Positions 1-11,539 of a stretch of 64,000 nucleotides of DNA are shown one piece after another. Position numbers and translations under genes: made by a program. The DNA is from Labia minor (lineage: Eukaryota; Arthropoda; Insecta; Dermaptera; Spongiphoridae). Location: contig OY720349.1 of NCBI GenBank assembly GCA_963082975.1, forward strand, positions 46,853,962 through 46,917,961, written 5' to 3'. The notes under the pieces were generated by a model. That model had not been told where the DNA came from. It did not search any database and saw only the letters and a list, made by a program, of their open reading frames with translations. The stretch's first letter is position 1; every line of letters begins with the position of its first letter.

Positions 1-263
1 TTTATTTTTACGGTCACTTTTCTCAAAAGTTGATTGAAAACTATGAATTTTGAAAAATGTCCGTGTACCAAATTTCATGATTCTAGCTCAAACCGTTTTT
101 GTGTAATCTTGTCTACATACACACATACACATACGCACACAGAGACATTTTTCTCAACCTTAGTGAAAATGATTCAGGAACCTTCAAAACGTATAAAAAC
201 ATCAATATCTCAACATCGAAAATTTTTGTAATCGCAATACTATCTCTGGCGAGATAGTAAAAA
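1..263 (-). mobile_element. Family A Helentron-like element, 5' part, reversed
   Basis: This is a reversed copy of the family A repeat, cut by the left edge of the window. Reading from its 5' end at about 263, it has the T-run, the hairpin CTATCTCGCCAGAGATAG (written reversed near 242-259), a short TG/TATG microsatellite, and the core with GAAATTTGGTAC. The part seen ends in the GTGACCGTAAAAATAAA segment that follows the core in full copies, and about 45 bases of the core are missing (compare 3236-3300). Confidence 0.75.
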
Positions 264-529
264 TTGTATTTTGATTGGTTAACACAATCTACCAAAAGTA
301 CCTCTCGATGAGTTGATAGTTTTAGCGATGAATAGACTAAACTATTCATAAAAGTTGAATTTATGTCTAACGTATCGTTGAATTCTCACAATCCTATCTC
401 GGCAATAGAAATGATTGTTGAAAAAACTACAAGCTATAAAGTGTTTTTGTAAATTGCGAAGTTATAAAAGTTTATTTTGTTATTGTTGTTGATTAAATTT
501 TTTAAAGGTTTTTTACGAATATTTCCCAG

Positions 530-803
530 TAGAACAATTGCAACAAGATTCCTTTGGGATGATATCCAAATGGAAAGGCTGTTTTTTTGAGGGGTGGAAG
601 GTGTTTATTATTTGGTCGCTAGTCCATATATTCACAATGGTACCCATGAAGGGGAGTGCAGTGGGTTTCGGGACAGGGGTGGCTTTATCGAAACTGATGA
701 TAGGTCCATCGGGGTCTTTGTTTCCAATAGAAACGGATTGCCAGAGGCTGATTCTGATGGGTTTAACTTGAAATGGCGCAGAACTGGCGACCTTTCGGCT
801 TGA
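530..803 (+). pseudogene. Exon-like degenerate coding fragment, product unknown
   Basis: This stretch is richer in G+C than its surroundings and reads like protein in one frame from about 591 to the stop at 801-803, with segments such as GFRDRGGFIETD and DGFNLKWRRTGDL. Upstream of a run of eight T (582-588) the protein-like reading continues in another frame (YPNGKAVF), with one stop codon inside it. This suggests a frameshifted, broken exon rather than an active one. A pyrimidine-rich stretch ending in AG lies just before 530 and could be an old acceptor site. I do not recognise the protein family. It could also be part of an unknown mobile element. Confidence 0.33.
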
Positions 804-804
804 T

Positions 805-1150
805 ATATATATATCGATTATTCAAATTTATTTAAAATTTATCCCCACTATAATTTAATTTGATCATTTATCATTTTAATAAGTTAAATAAAATAGATTA
901 TACAAAAACAATGAAAATATTTAATAGTTCATGTTTTTAAAATAGTGATTAAAACAAAAATATTTCTTGTTTAGACTTTTGGGGGGAATATTTTGGGGAG
1001 TTTAATTTAATAAACAATGCAAATTATATAGAGAATTAATTAAATGATTAAAACCAGCAAAGGAAATTTAGATAACAACTGGTACCCTTTCCTCAAAATT
1101 AATATTTGATTTATTCTAAATATAAAAAAGCAAAATGTGCAGCATCGTAC
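805..1150. other. A+T-rich spacer
   Basis: Apart from a short (AT)n run at its left end, the sequence shows no coding frame, structured RNA or repeat that I can identify. Confidence 0.5.
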
Positions 1151-1158
1151 ACGTGGCG

Positions 1159-1171
1159 GAAGTGAAACTTC
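1159..1171. repeat. Short hairpin GAAGTGAAACTTC
   Basis: GAAGT and ACTTC pair around a GAA loop. The same 13 bases occur in the opposite orientation at 4173-4185. The site lies downstream, in the minus-strand sense, of the endonuclease relic at 1311-1880. It could therefore be the 3' hairpin of that element, but this link is inferred from position only. Confidence 0.4.
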
Positions 1172-1310
1172 TTACAATCTAGAGAATAAGATAAATTTTA
1201 GTTGAGAGTGTGAGTGAGAGAGAAATAGAGAAAAATAAAGGGATCATTTCGAAAGACATATAACAGTATAAAATTTTCGTAACAAATATTCGCTTTATTA
1301 TTATTATTAT

Positions 1311-1880
1311 CTACTCTATCATCATATCTACATTGCCTGTACTATTGTCGGTTGGTGCTTCAATTGGTAATACTGATATTAATGGCTTGTGATAACTAAA
1401 ATAAGATATATATGTTCGTGATTCGATATTTTCTATATAACGTGTAAAAACAGCATCTATTGTAGTTCCAGATTTTGTTGTTGATTCCTTGGGATCGTTA
1501 TTTATAAGCAGACCAAATGTTTCTCGAAGAAAGTTGATCAACGGCAACGAATCATCAGATCCAAAATTTACATTAAAATCTCCCCCGAGAATTAGAGGGA
1601 TTTTATCTTCGCCTCGTTCAAGTGCATTAGCACCTGTGTGGCTATAAACCAGTAGTGAAAGGTGTATGAAATAAATAATATCGTCTAAATTTTGGTCGTT
1701 ATTTTTTTTCGGCATAGTGAAATCTGTGGAGTAGAGAAAAGCAGTTTTAAATGCAATAATAATTTTAAATTGATTTAGTAGTGTTAAAGTAATGTTGAGA
1801 TTCGGATAAATAACGTGAATGGTCATCGACGCACATAACTGTATGTGTTGGCGTGTGAATCGCCGACCATGTTCACACAC
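1311..1880 (-). pseudogene. Endonuclease-domain relic of a Helitron/Helentron-like element
   Basis: The C-terminal half of this minus-strand frame (roughly residues 85-175) looks like an endonuclease/exonuclease/phosphatase-type domain. It has a GGDFNVNF motif, in which D and N would be metal and catalytic residues, then TTKSGTTIDAVFTR and ISYFSYHKPLISVL, where the histidine sits at the usual end of the fold. Domains of this kind are joined to the helicase proteins of Helentron-type rolling-circle elements in arthropods. The first 70 or so residues do not look like the family, so this is probably an isolated C-terminal piece with chance upstream sequence. A non-LTR retrotransposon endonuclease is the alternative, but no reverse transcriptase follows it. 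Confidence 0.6.
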
Positions 1881-1899
1881 ACAATTACATGCGTCGGTA

Positions 1900-2180
1900 T
1901 GCGTGCACGCTGTATATTTGACTTGAGAATTTTAATTATTTCACGATATATATCTTATCTTATTATGCTAGCTAAAATTGTATATATCTATCTATTTATC
2001 TATAACCATTGGTTCTCAAAAACCGCTCTAACGATTTTTTTCAAATTCACACTAGATATAGTATTTATAAAGAAAAATTGAGTTTTATTGATTACATCTC
2101 TTGAAACTTACAGCTTCATTATTAATTTCTTAATTGAAAATTATATATGGGTGACGTAAATGGCATCCATTTTGAAATTT
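1900..2180. other. A+T-rich spacer
   Basis: Low-complexity A+T-rich DNA between the endonuclease relic and the tandem repeat. No feature was found. Confidence 0.5.
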
Positions 2181-2183
2181 TAC

Positions 2184-2612
2184 TCCCGCCTTTTTTTAAT
2201 TTTGTATTAATATTTTTTTTATATTTAAAATATTTTAAAATTTATAATTTAATTTCGAAATAAAATTAAAAATATTTATTTTTAATAAAATATATATATA
2301 TATTTATTAATCCCGCTTTTTTTTTAAATGATATTGTATTAACATTTTTTTATATTTAAAATATTTTAAAATTCATTATTTAATTTCGAAATTTTATATT
2401 TAAAATATTTTAAAATTTATTATTTAATTTCGAAATAAAATTAAAAATATTTATTTTTAATAAAATATATATATATATTTATTAATCCCGCTTTTTTTAA
2501 ATGATATTGTATTAACATTTTTTTATATTTAAAATATTTTAAAATTCATTATTTAATTTCGAAATAAAATTAAAAATATTTATTTTTAATAAAATATATA
2601 TATATTTATTAA
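2184..2612. repeat. Three-unit A+T-rich tandem repeat
   Basis: Three units each begin with CCCGC plus a T-run (2184, 2312, 2487), followed by TATTTAAAATATTTTAAAAT, a TTTAATTTCGAA motif, and an (AT)n stretch leading to TTTATTAAT. The middle unit is longer because it contains an internal duplication of about 48 bases around TTTAATTTCGAA. The near-identity of the units points to recent local amplification. Confidence 0.8.
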
Positions 2613-2689
2613 TCTCTCTCAAAAAAAAACAACAAAACAAATAAATGTCTTTGAAAGATGGTAAAAATATCTTTGTAATTATCAAAATA

Positions 2690-2982
2690 TCATAGACCAG
2701 CAGTAAGAACAATTGTTTTTACTCCCCGAGTTCGAAGGATCGAAACTCGCCGCGTGCATTTTTTTTTTATCTATTTTCGTGATTTATTTATTCATTGTTC
2801 TTTTATTAATTAAGTTTTAGATAGTTTTATAATTTTTAATATTTTTTCAATAAAATATTATTTAATACATTTAATAATTGTAATAAATAATTAAAGAATT
2901 GTATATCAATATTTTTTAAAGGGTAGCTCGGTGTCTCAGGTATTAATATTACCAGCCAAATCCAATAATAATGAATCATTTT
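2690..2982 (+). mobile_element. Family E repeat, copy 1
   Basis: The segment around 2868-2980, with GGTATTAATATTACCAGCC (2939-2957), is repeated in reverse at about 7650-7800. The copy ends in a T-run exactly where a family A element begins, so A appears to have inserted into the T-run of this repeat. No coding capacity was seen. The class is unknown. Confidence 0.55.
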
Positions 2983-3535
2983 TTACTATCTCGCCAGAGA
3001 TAGTATTGCGATCACGAAAATTTTCGATGTTGAGATTTTGATGTTTTTATACTTTTTGAAGGTTCCTGAATCATTTTCACTAAGGTTGAGAAAAATGTCT
3101 GTGTGTGTGTGTGTCTGTGTGTGTGTGTGTGTGTATGTGTATGTAGGCAAGATTACGCAAAAACGGTTTGAGCTAGAATGATGAAATTTGGTACATGGAC
3201 ATTATTCAAAATTCATAGTTTTCTATCAACTTTTGAGAAATGTAGCTCAACCGGAAGAGGGTCATTACCTACAACGTTTTGATTTTTTTTCCTCTAAAGT
3301 GACCGTAAAAATAAAGATATATGTTTGATAATTTTTCACATGATTAATAATTGTATAAAACTGCTATATATAGAATTTCAGCTTGATTGATTAGCTGAAA
3401 TTACCAGAATTAATTTTTTAACACTGCAAATCTCACGCGCCAACACGTGACGTGGTGCCATCAACAAAAAGCCAAACATGCGCTGGTTTAATATTTATTA
3501 TTTATTATTTATAATTTATAATTAATTAAATTTAA
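2983..3535 (+). mobile_element. Family A Helentron-like element, 3' end lost
   Basis: The copy has an intact 5' end: T-run, then the CTATCTC/GAGATAG hairpin. After it come the ATGTCTGTGTG microsatellite, the core with GAAATTTGGTAC and CAACCGGAAGAGGG, and the conserved GACGTGGTGCCATCAAC segment. It fades out in A+T-rich DNA without the terminal GCGAGATAGT and the final hairpin. Confidence 0.8.
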
Positions 3536-3839
3536 TAATAATTTTTAAATAATATAAATAATATTTAATTATAATCTAATCAAAGAAAATAAAAGTTTGA
3601 ATCTATTTGATAGTTGATCTTTTTACATATAATTAATCTCAAATTAAATATTTTTTAATATTAAAAAAAAATAACAAATTTCATATGTATATTTATTTTT
3701 ATAAATGTTTAGGCAAATTTTGAAATTAATATATATTTAAATTCAAATTGTATTTAATTGCGATATCTACTGGACAAGGTGGAGATCTCGCCCTCTTTTG
3801 ATCATAAGTCATACTAATTTTTATTCTTTGACCCAGTAG

Positions 3840-4190
3840 AAGCTGAGAAATATTATTCCGCGTCAACGTACTACCGCGCATGCGCGCCGTGGACTTTGGA
3901 CCTAGCGAGAGCGTAGTAGAACGAAAGACAGCACAAAACGAAGAGGCAGATAGCCTCTTTCTCAAAGACGAAAGACCGGACAAAAGAAAGACCCAGATAG
4001 CCTCTCTCTCAAAAACGAAACACCGCACAAAAGAGAGTCGGAGATAGAGGCTATCTCATTCTCACTCGTTATATCTATATCTTTTTTCTCTCTTGCGTTT
4101 CGTAACGCGTTACGAAATTTCAATTTTTCAATTCACTCTCCATTCTCAACCAAATGTCAGGACGCCGCTAAAGAAGTTTCACTTCAAAAA
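3840..4190. repeat. G+C-richer cassette with a 47-base tandem repeat and hairpins
   Basis: Three imperfect units of about 47 bases start near 3932, 3979 and 4026, each with AGATAGCCTCT or its complement. The last contains a perfect hairpin GAGATAGAGGCTATCTC (4041-4057). An alternating GCGCATGCGCGC tract lies at about 3877-3888. The cassette ends with the hairpin GAAGTTTCACTTC (4173-4185), which is the inverse of the one at 1159. No credible protein is encoded. It could be a terminal part of an unidentified mobile element. Confidence 0.5.
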
Positions 4191-4199
4191 TTGTATTAA

Positions 4200-5548
4200 T
4201 AATATTATTATATATACAGGATACTTATTATAATATTATTTTACCATATGACTATATGATTTAACACAGATAATAAACATGATGTAAATCAACCATAGTA
4301 GAAAATAGGACAGTAAAGACTAACCCTAGGTTTATTACTCAATAAAATATTCTTTTTTTTTGATAAATACTCGTTTATATTAACATAAATATACATTTAA
4401 ATATAATTATAAATATTTCTCAAAGTTTTATTTTGCTTTATTCCAACTATTCTAATCTAATGTTTTTTATATAAAAATTATATAATAATTAAATGTTTTA
4501 AAAATATTTTCATTATACAAGTATTTTGATAATTGAAATTTTACCAAATAAATAAATAAAAAAAATATAATTTAAAATATTTTTTTATTTAAATCATGAA
4601 AAATTACCTTTTGTAGTTTTATATAAAATGATAATAGAAAACATGAAGATTGTCTCTCACCTGAAAAAAAGGAAAAACAAAATTAAAAAGATATTTTTTA
4701 ATAATAATAAAATGTACTTAAAATGATTATTGTGATGTAAATAGTGACTTCATTTACTTGTACACCTTGAAAGAATAAACAAATCCTCCTACATACTAGA
4801 TATGAATAGAAATTAAATAAAGCAAAAGAATTTTATATATATATACTATAGATATATAGAATACAGCACTAAACCGGACCCTTCGTGCAGCCAAGACCCT
4901 CCTAGGGTTGTCGAGTTACGGAGTAAGTAATTAAGTAAATTATATATATTAATATACAATAAATAAAGATAATCAATTTGAATATTATATTAAATAATGA
5001 AATCCGTTCTATTTTAATAATTTAGGTTGAATAATTTGTTAGAAAATTTTTTTTAAAATTAATAAAATAATGAAATTTCATTTTGTTATACATATTTCCA
5101 TTTTAATTTATTTTGCGATGAGTTTGCTTTTTATGTATTAGAATTAGAAAGTATTAATTTATAATCAAATAAGATTTAATCAAGAAACATGGAATTAATT
5201 ATAAGTTCTAAAGCTGTCGAGTTATGTAGGAGTGTGGAAGGAGAAAGGGTGGTTTAGAAATTAGGTTCATGTCACACTACAAACTACAATGAAACGAATT
5301 CATAAATGGATATATGAATTTCTAATAATACCAATCAATAGATGTTGTCATATTAATTCTCAAAATTGAATTATAAGTAAAATAGTTAATTTCTAAAACC
5401 AATCTATCCACCAGTCATAATTTAAATTATTCTCAATATTAATAACTCGTTTCAGTTTTAGAAAGAATTCATATTGAATTTTCAACTTAATGATAAAATA
5501 TCAAAACATTTTGGTATAACAAACACACAACTTTACTTTTAATAAAAA
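4200..5548. other. A+T-rich intergenic DNA
   Basis: No gene or recognisable repeat was found. A short G+C-richer patch at about 4865-4925 contains CCTCCTAGGG but shows no coding sense. Confidence 0.5.
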
Positions 5549-6144
5549 TAAGTTGACCTGTGGCCAGGTCCGAACCGACCGACGGTTTGAAGTAAATTAA
5601 TTTCCAGCTACAGAAACAATTTCAAATAATTTTAATATATCTATTAATGTAATAAAAACAGATATAATATATATGTAAGACCAGGCTGTGACGTCATGAA
5701 TGGCTGGTTGATGTCATATAATTTTAAATCAAGAAAAAATTAATAAATATGATTTTCCCGAGGATAAAACCAATGCAAAGTGTATGATTCGTGGTGATAT
5801 ATAAAAAAATCTCCTCATGTGAAATTTGGTGTGAAAATAACCCTTTCCTTCCTATCGTCTATCGCTAATACTACCTCTTCCGGTTTCCGGATTTGCACCA
5901 AAAGTTGATCAATTCATCCCACTGATGCATTAAGTAAATATACCAAATTTCATCAAAATCGGTTGAGCCGTTCAGGCTGTACACATCTATATGGACGGAC
6001 AGACGGACAGACGGACAGACATCATGCTAAAAATACTTTTTTCTGTTTAGAAAATGCATGATTCGTGGAGATATGTAAAAATCTCCACATGTGAAATTTG
6101 GTGTGAAAACAATACCTCCCTTACTATCGTCGGTCGGTAAAAAA
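5549..6144 (-). mobile_element. Family C Helentron-like element, reversed, near complete
   Basis: In the minus-strand sense it starts with a T-run and ACCGACCGACGATAGTAAGG. It continues with two GAAATTTGG segments around a GGACAGACGGACAGAC microsatellite and with AAACCGGAAGAGG, and it has a short inverted motif around TGACGTCA. It ends with CGTCGGTCGGTTCGGACC and the hairpin GACCTGGCCACAGGTC before a T-rich flank. The terminal ACCGACCGACG and the internal CGTCGGTCGGT are inverse copies. No protein is encoded. Confidence 0.8.
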
Positions 6145-6149
6145 TGAAT

Positions 6150-7610
6150 CCAATTTAAAACCCTGGCATTATATTGTACCTTGCTTAAAACAGAAATTAA
6201 AAAAATTAATCATTTTAACATTTATATAAATTAATTATATTATTTAATTGCTTGATGTCATGTAATTCAATGATAATAAACATATAATCATAAAAATAAA
6301 ATGATTAATTTATTTATTTTATTAATTTATTTTTTTCATATTCTACATTTTATTTTAATATTCATAATTATTTTTTTTTTTATTCATGTTTTAGAACAAA
6401 ATTTAAATATTTAAAGTTGATTAAATGAACAAAGATCATTCAACCATAAAAATGTGATATTAAAGAAAAAAATATTTAACAAATTGACATAATAAATTAA
6501 CTTATTTAAAATTAGTTTTCATATACATCTACGTAAATATATTATAATTGATTTTACATAAAACACGTTTTGACACTTGAAGAATTAATTAATAAGTATC
6601 GATTTCTATCTCTCTGGTTGAATTGATTTTCAAATTGAAACATGTTAATTAGAAAATTGGGATTTTATAAATGTCAATTTGGATTTAACAACCCAACATC
6701 CGTCGTTTTACTTTCATATTTATTATTTATTTATTACTTTAAACAGATAATAATAATTCAAAAGATTTTCATAATTTTTTAAAATCAATATATGACATGC
6801 AAATATATTTTAAAAATGTATTTAATAAATTATAATTATAAACTTGAGTTTCATATTCTGTGAACATACTAAACTATTTAAATATATTTTAATAAAATAA
6901 TTTATTGCTACAAATGAAAGATAAAAAAAATAACATTTAAAATTATGGGGATATATTAAATTAAGTGATTGTAATAATATAATTAATCAAAAAATCAATA
7001 AAATGTTAAAGTTTTATTCTTAATTATCTGAGAGCTCATCAAACTAGATAATTATTGACATTAAAAACAACAGGAATTTAACTTGAAGTTTATGATCTTT
7101 AAAGTGAATAAAACAAAAGTTAATTAAAAGTTGATTTGAAAAAGATTGACAATATGTTCATTAAGATTCATCTATGAAGAAGATATATAAAAATAAATTA
7201 AATTAAAGCAAAAATAAAATGGCTCAAAAGGGATTTTTGAAACTTAGAAAGTTTTCGGAATGCTTAATGAATCACAATGAAAGGAATACAAGAGAATTCA
7301 TGAGGAATTATAGATTTACGCATCACTGGACATCGTTTGAGTTTTAGAGTTATTATGTTGATTTGATTGGAAAAGTTTCGATGGAGGAAAGAGTGGATGA
7401 GAAAGAAGATGAAAAGCTCCGTTGTGTTGTTGTTATGACTCACAATCTCGACAATAACATTAAAATAAAATAACATTAGATGAAACTTGAAAGGGTTAAA
7501 GGACGTAGGTATTCTCCTTATTATCTACTATTCGTAATTCAATGCGATTCAAAAAATATCTCCCATTTCCAAAAAAAAAAAAAAATTATTTTTTTTCTAT
7601 TATTATTATA
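6150..7610. other. A+T-rich intergenic DNA
   Basis: Very A+T-rich, with many short homopolymer runs. The only somewhat long open frames (about 7260-7730) have low-complexity composition and are not supported as genes. Confidence 0.5.
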
Positions 7611-7614
7611 TAGT

Positions 7615-7800
7615 ACCGGGACCCCGAGCCTCGGCTCGGTAGTTAAGTTAAAAAAAATGATTCATTATGATTGGGTTTGGCTGGTAATATTAATACCTGG
7701 GACACCGAGTTATCGCTCAACCCTTTAACAAGTTTATACAATTTATTATTATATACTTTAAAAATTTTACAATTTTTTAATTATTTATTACAATTGGGGT
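7615..7800 (-). mobile_element. Family E repeat, copy 2, reversed
   Basis: This is the reverse of the repeat at 2690-2982 and shares GGCTGGTAATATTAATACC and the flanking A+T-rich tract. Next to it at 7624-7639 is a hairpin, CCGAGCC/GGCTCGG around TC, which may be a terminal structure of the family. The motif CTGTTAATATTAATACC recurs at 7806-7822, suggesting a second, diverged end nearby. Confidence 0.5.
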
Positions 7801-7869
7801 TGGCTGTTAATATTAATACCTGATTCACCTAATCGCCATTCAAATAATTTAAAAGAACATACTATACCT

Positions 7870-7995
7870 CTATTTTTATCAATGTATATTCAATAACCGC
7901 AGAAATTAAGTCTTTCTGTCGGGACATTTTGACGTTATAGGGTCAAAATTGGCTGAACCGATTTCGATGAAATTACATCACAATATTCTTGCATA
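7870..7995 (-). repeat. Diverged fragment related to repeat D
   Basis: Reversed, this reads GAAATCGGTTCAGCCAATTT and then CTGTC, like the end of repeat D at about 25535-25600 and 63805-63860. Only about 120 bases are recognisable. Confidence 0.4.
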
Positions 7996-9940
7996 TCTCA
8001 GAATTTAATTTTTTAAAATTTGATATCTACATGTTGTCATTCAAAGAATGTTTATGTTTTTAGTTTTCATGTTATATTTATATTTATATTTTATTATATT
8101 TTTAATTTTATTTTTCTAATATTGGCCTTTTTAAATTATTTATAAAACACTGAAAACATTCAAGATTATATGAATAAATAATTTTAATTTTGATCTCATA
8201 ATTGGATTTAACATTAGATATATATATATAGATAGATAGATAGATAGATAGATAAGAAGAAACAAATTCTGTTTGCAAAGATTTTTAGAATTTTACATGA
8301 TTTTCTGACTTTATAATCTTCATTTTATTTTTATTTTTGATCAGTGATTTTTTTAATAATTATTAGAATTTACATAAATAAGAAATAAATATTAGGTTAA
8401 CGATTTGTGACACACAGTGATTCTTAAAATTATTTTCCCTAATAATAATTTAACGAAACATTATTTATTTATCTCTTTGAATTTCATCTGATTTCGATAA
8501 TAAATTATATTTAAAGAAAAAATGAAATTTTTTAAAGTATATATTAGAATTTTAATAAAATTATTGATTATTGAAATTTATCTCTCCATTTTTCCTAATC
8601 CATATTTTACATTGTTGTGATTTCCGACTAGATGGAAGCCCTAGGAAAAGATAAAATATAAGTATGCTCTTTGTAAAACATATTGATATGATGGTTTGGA
8701 CATTATCTTCCCCTCACCCGCTATATGCAAATAACTGCACTATGAAACGTTCAAGTATCGACGTTCAAATATTGTAAACATGTCAAGTCAAACGACTCGT
8801 TGTCATAGTAACCATTTTCTTCCTAGAAGGGGAAAAAAATTTACTAAACTTTGAACATTATTTTTATTAAATCTATATGAATATATTAATTTATTAACTA
8901 AATTAGGAAAAATCGCAAAAAAGTTTTTGAGAAAAAGTTGAATTACTAAAAAAAAAATTGTTCAATTATAATATGATAAGCAGATTTCTTATCTATTTTA
9001 GTATTCTCTAAAAATAGTTATCTAAGTTATATTATATTATAGTCAAAATTATATTATAATATTTAGAGAACGATAATTTAATAAATATGTTATATATTTG
9101 AATCATATGAGTGTCAATAATTTATTTAACTATAAATTGAGAAGGTATTTAGATGTATTAATATAGAAAAAGATAAACAACAGATCAATGAGAAGAAGTA
9201 TGAATAGCGATAAGATAACAGAAACCACCAAGAATTATTTATAAATTAATATATCTTGAAATTTAATTTTAATTTTCTCTTTTCTAATCAAATTGTAGTA
9301 GGAGGGGGGAAAAAAAATACAATGATGGAAGATTTTAATGAGATCTTTTCAATGCATGTTTTCTCAGAATACTCTGCTGAGATAGCAAAAATGTCAAATT
9401 GAAATCGGGAACCAAGTCAATCAACTTAGATGATGAGGATGATAATAACGAATCTATATAATCTAATGACAGAGTCGGGTGATTAGTTTGCAAACTCATC
9501 ATTTGTCCTAGTACTAATATCTTTCCAAGTTTCCACCCCAGGTCCACAAGTCAAAATATACTAAATTAACAAGAGGGGCGGGTAAATGAGATTAAACTCG
9601 AAGCAATATATACAACACTATATCACATAATATGTCAAAAAGACTTTGTAAAACGTTTTTTTTTTTTTATTAATATATTGGATTGATCAAAGTTTCAATC
9701 AAACAGATTTTATCGAAAAAAACTGATAAATCATATATAACCTTTTTTTCTGAAAATGTTCTTTAAATACAACGAACATTTATATCATTTAAATGAATAT
9801 TTCATATTAATATATATATATATATATATATTTATATGTAGACATCAACCAGAAAATGGAAAGGAAAAAATCAAATAAATAAATAAAAGTAAAATCGTTT
9901 TTGAATATCGGTATATTGTAAAATTAAATATGAAAAAAAA
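7996..9940. other. A+T-rich intergenic DNA with simple repeats
   Basis: It holds a (GATA)6 run at 8231-8254, which could be the eroded tail of an RTE-type retrotransposon copy, and an (AT)n run at about 9810-9830. A less A+T-rich patch lies at about 8620-8850. No coding sequence could be supported. Confidence 0.45.
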
Positions 9941-9946
9941 AATTAG

Positions 9947-10511
9947 CTGGAGTGTCTCCACGCGACTATCTCGCAAATTTGAATTGGATTAATTAACACA
10001 TATATTATATTTAAATTAAATTTAATTAATTATAAATTATAAATAATAAATATTAAACCAGCGTATGTTTGGCTTTTTGTTGATGGCACCACTACACGTG
10101 TTGGAGCGTGAGATTTGCAGTGTTAAAAAATTAATTCTGGTAATTTCAGCAAATCAATCAAGCTGAAATTCTATATATAGCAGTTTTATACAATTATTAA
10201 TCCTGTGAAAAATTATCAAACATATATCTTTATTTTTGCGGTCACTTTAGAGGAAAAAAAATCAAAACGTTGTTCCGGTTGAGCTACATTTCTCAAAAGT
10301 TGATAGAAAACTACGAATTTTGAATAATGCTCATGTACCAAATTTCATCATTCTAGCTCAAACCGTCTTTGCGTAATCTTGGTTACATACATACACACAC
10401 ACACACAACCTTAGTGAAAATGATTCAGGAACCTTCAAAACGTATAAAAACATCAAAATCTCAACATCGAAAATTTTCGTGATCGCAATACTATCTCTTA
10501 CAAGATAGTAA
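9947..10511 (-). mobile_element. Family A Helentron-like element, reversed, complete ends
   Basis: In the minus-strand sense both ends are present: ACTATCTTGTAAGAGATAG at the 5' end and GCGAGATAGTCGCGTGGAGA followed by CACTCCAG at the 3' end, with T-rich DNA beyond each. The core contains GAAATTTGGTACATGAGC and CAACCGGAAC. The microsatellite is short here (ACAC run at about 10391-10407). Confidence 0.85.
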
Positions 10512-11239
10512 AAATATTGATTTATATATTCACTAAAAGAAAGAGAATGAATGATTAAATGAGAACTATTCTATTAGAAGTAATTAGATAAAATCAAAAA
10601 TAAGCGATTTAACAAGATCTTTAAATATATTCTCTCTATCTATGCGGATAAAGTTCTTTAAAATTAGATCACGTCGAATTGCTTTAAATACTTAAAATTG
10701 ATGCGATTAATACTTGTTTTAGCTGTTTAATTATTCAGACAAACCTAAACAATCCACTTTGATTAAAAATTTTAATGAATATTATATCATAATAAATATA
10801 AGTTATTATAATTTAATAAAGGCAAAAAAATAGTGCGATCTTATTTTAGTTATTAAGATTATTCATCAAATACTTGCTTTGTGAATGTTTGCTTGAATAG
10901 TCTCCTTTCTAAAGGGATGGAACTTGAATGCAAAACCCTTCTCTGTCTAATTCCTAATGAATCCTGCATTTCTTTTCACTTGATAATCTAATTAAGTTGC
11001 CAAGAGAGGTGATTTCAATGGGAGAAAAGCACATGAATTATTAATCATAATCAGTTATTAGGCAAGAGGAATCTGATGGATAGAATGACGTTGACATTCA
11101 ACACTCTCGATATTTGTTTGCTTGACAGCATCATCCAAGAATTCGGATAGACAAACGATTAATTAATAATCATTTCAGATGATAATTAAATTCATTGAAT
11201 TTGAAATAAATTTATTTTATCAGTAAAACTTAAAGGAGA
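10512..11239. other. A+T-rich intergenic DNA
   Basis: No gene or repeat was recognised. A slightly more complex stretch at about 10900-11150 shows no open frame of interest. Confidence 0.45.
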
Positions 11240-11537
11240 AAGTGTTTCCCAAACTTTTTTGACCCCAACCAGGTTCGAGGTCTTAAAATTTGTCGCGACC
11301 CACTTCATTAAAAACAAAAGATTTATTTAGAACACAAATTTTATTTTTCAATAAAAATCAAGTTGTTTATTTCATATTTGTGTTTCTAATGATGTAAAAA
11401 ATAATAAGAAAAAAATATTTTTTGTGTTTCTAATGATGTAAAATAATAATAAGAATTTCTAAAAAAATTTTCGCGACCCGGTAAAATTTTTCTTCGATCC
11501 GGTAACCGGGTCGCGACCCACACTTTGAGAAACACTG
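11240..11537. mobile_element. Short hAT-type element (about 298 bp)
   Basis: The left end reads AGTGTTTCCCAAACTTTTTT and the right end, reversed, CAGTGTTTCTCAAAGTGTGG, so the ends are imperfect inverted repeats of the CAGTGTTTC type common in hAT elements. Both inner flanks carry GTCGCGACCC motifs, another habit of such elements. The first base of the left end and the 8 bp target duplication have decayed. It encodes no transposase. Confidence 0.65.
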
Positions 11538-11539
11538 AT

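Noticed and set aside
2184-2612. Regularly spaced repeats considered as a CRISPR-like array
   Set aside because: The units are long tandem copies without unique spacers and the genome is eukaryotic.
3726-4028. A 100-codon minus-strand frame
   Set aside because: It overlaps the tandem-repeat cassette and the composition follows those repeats.
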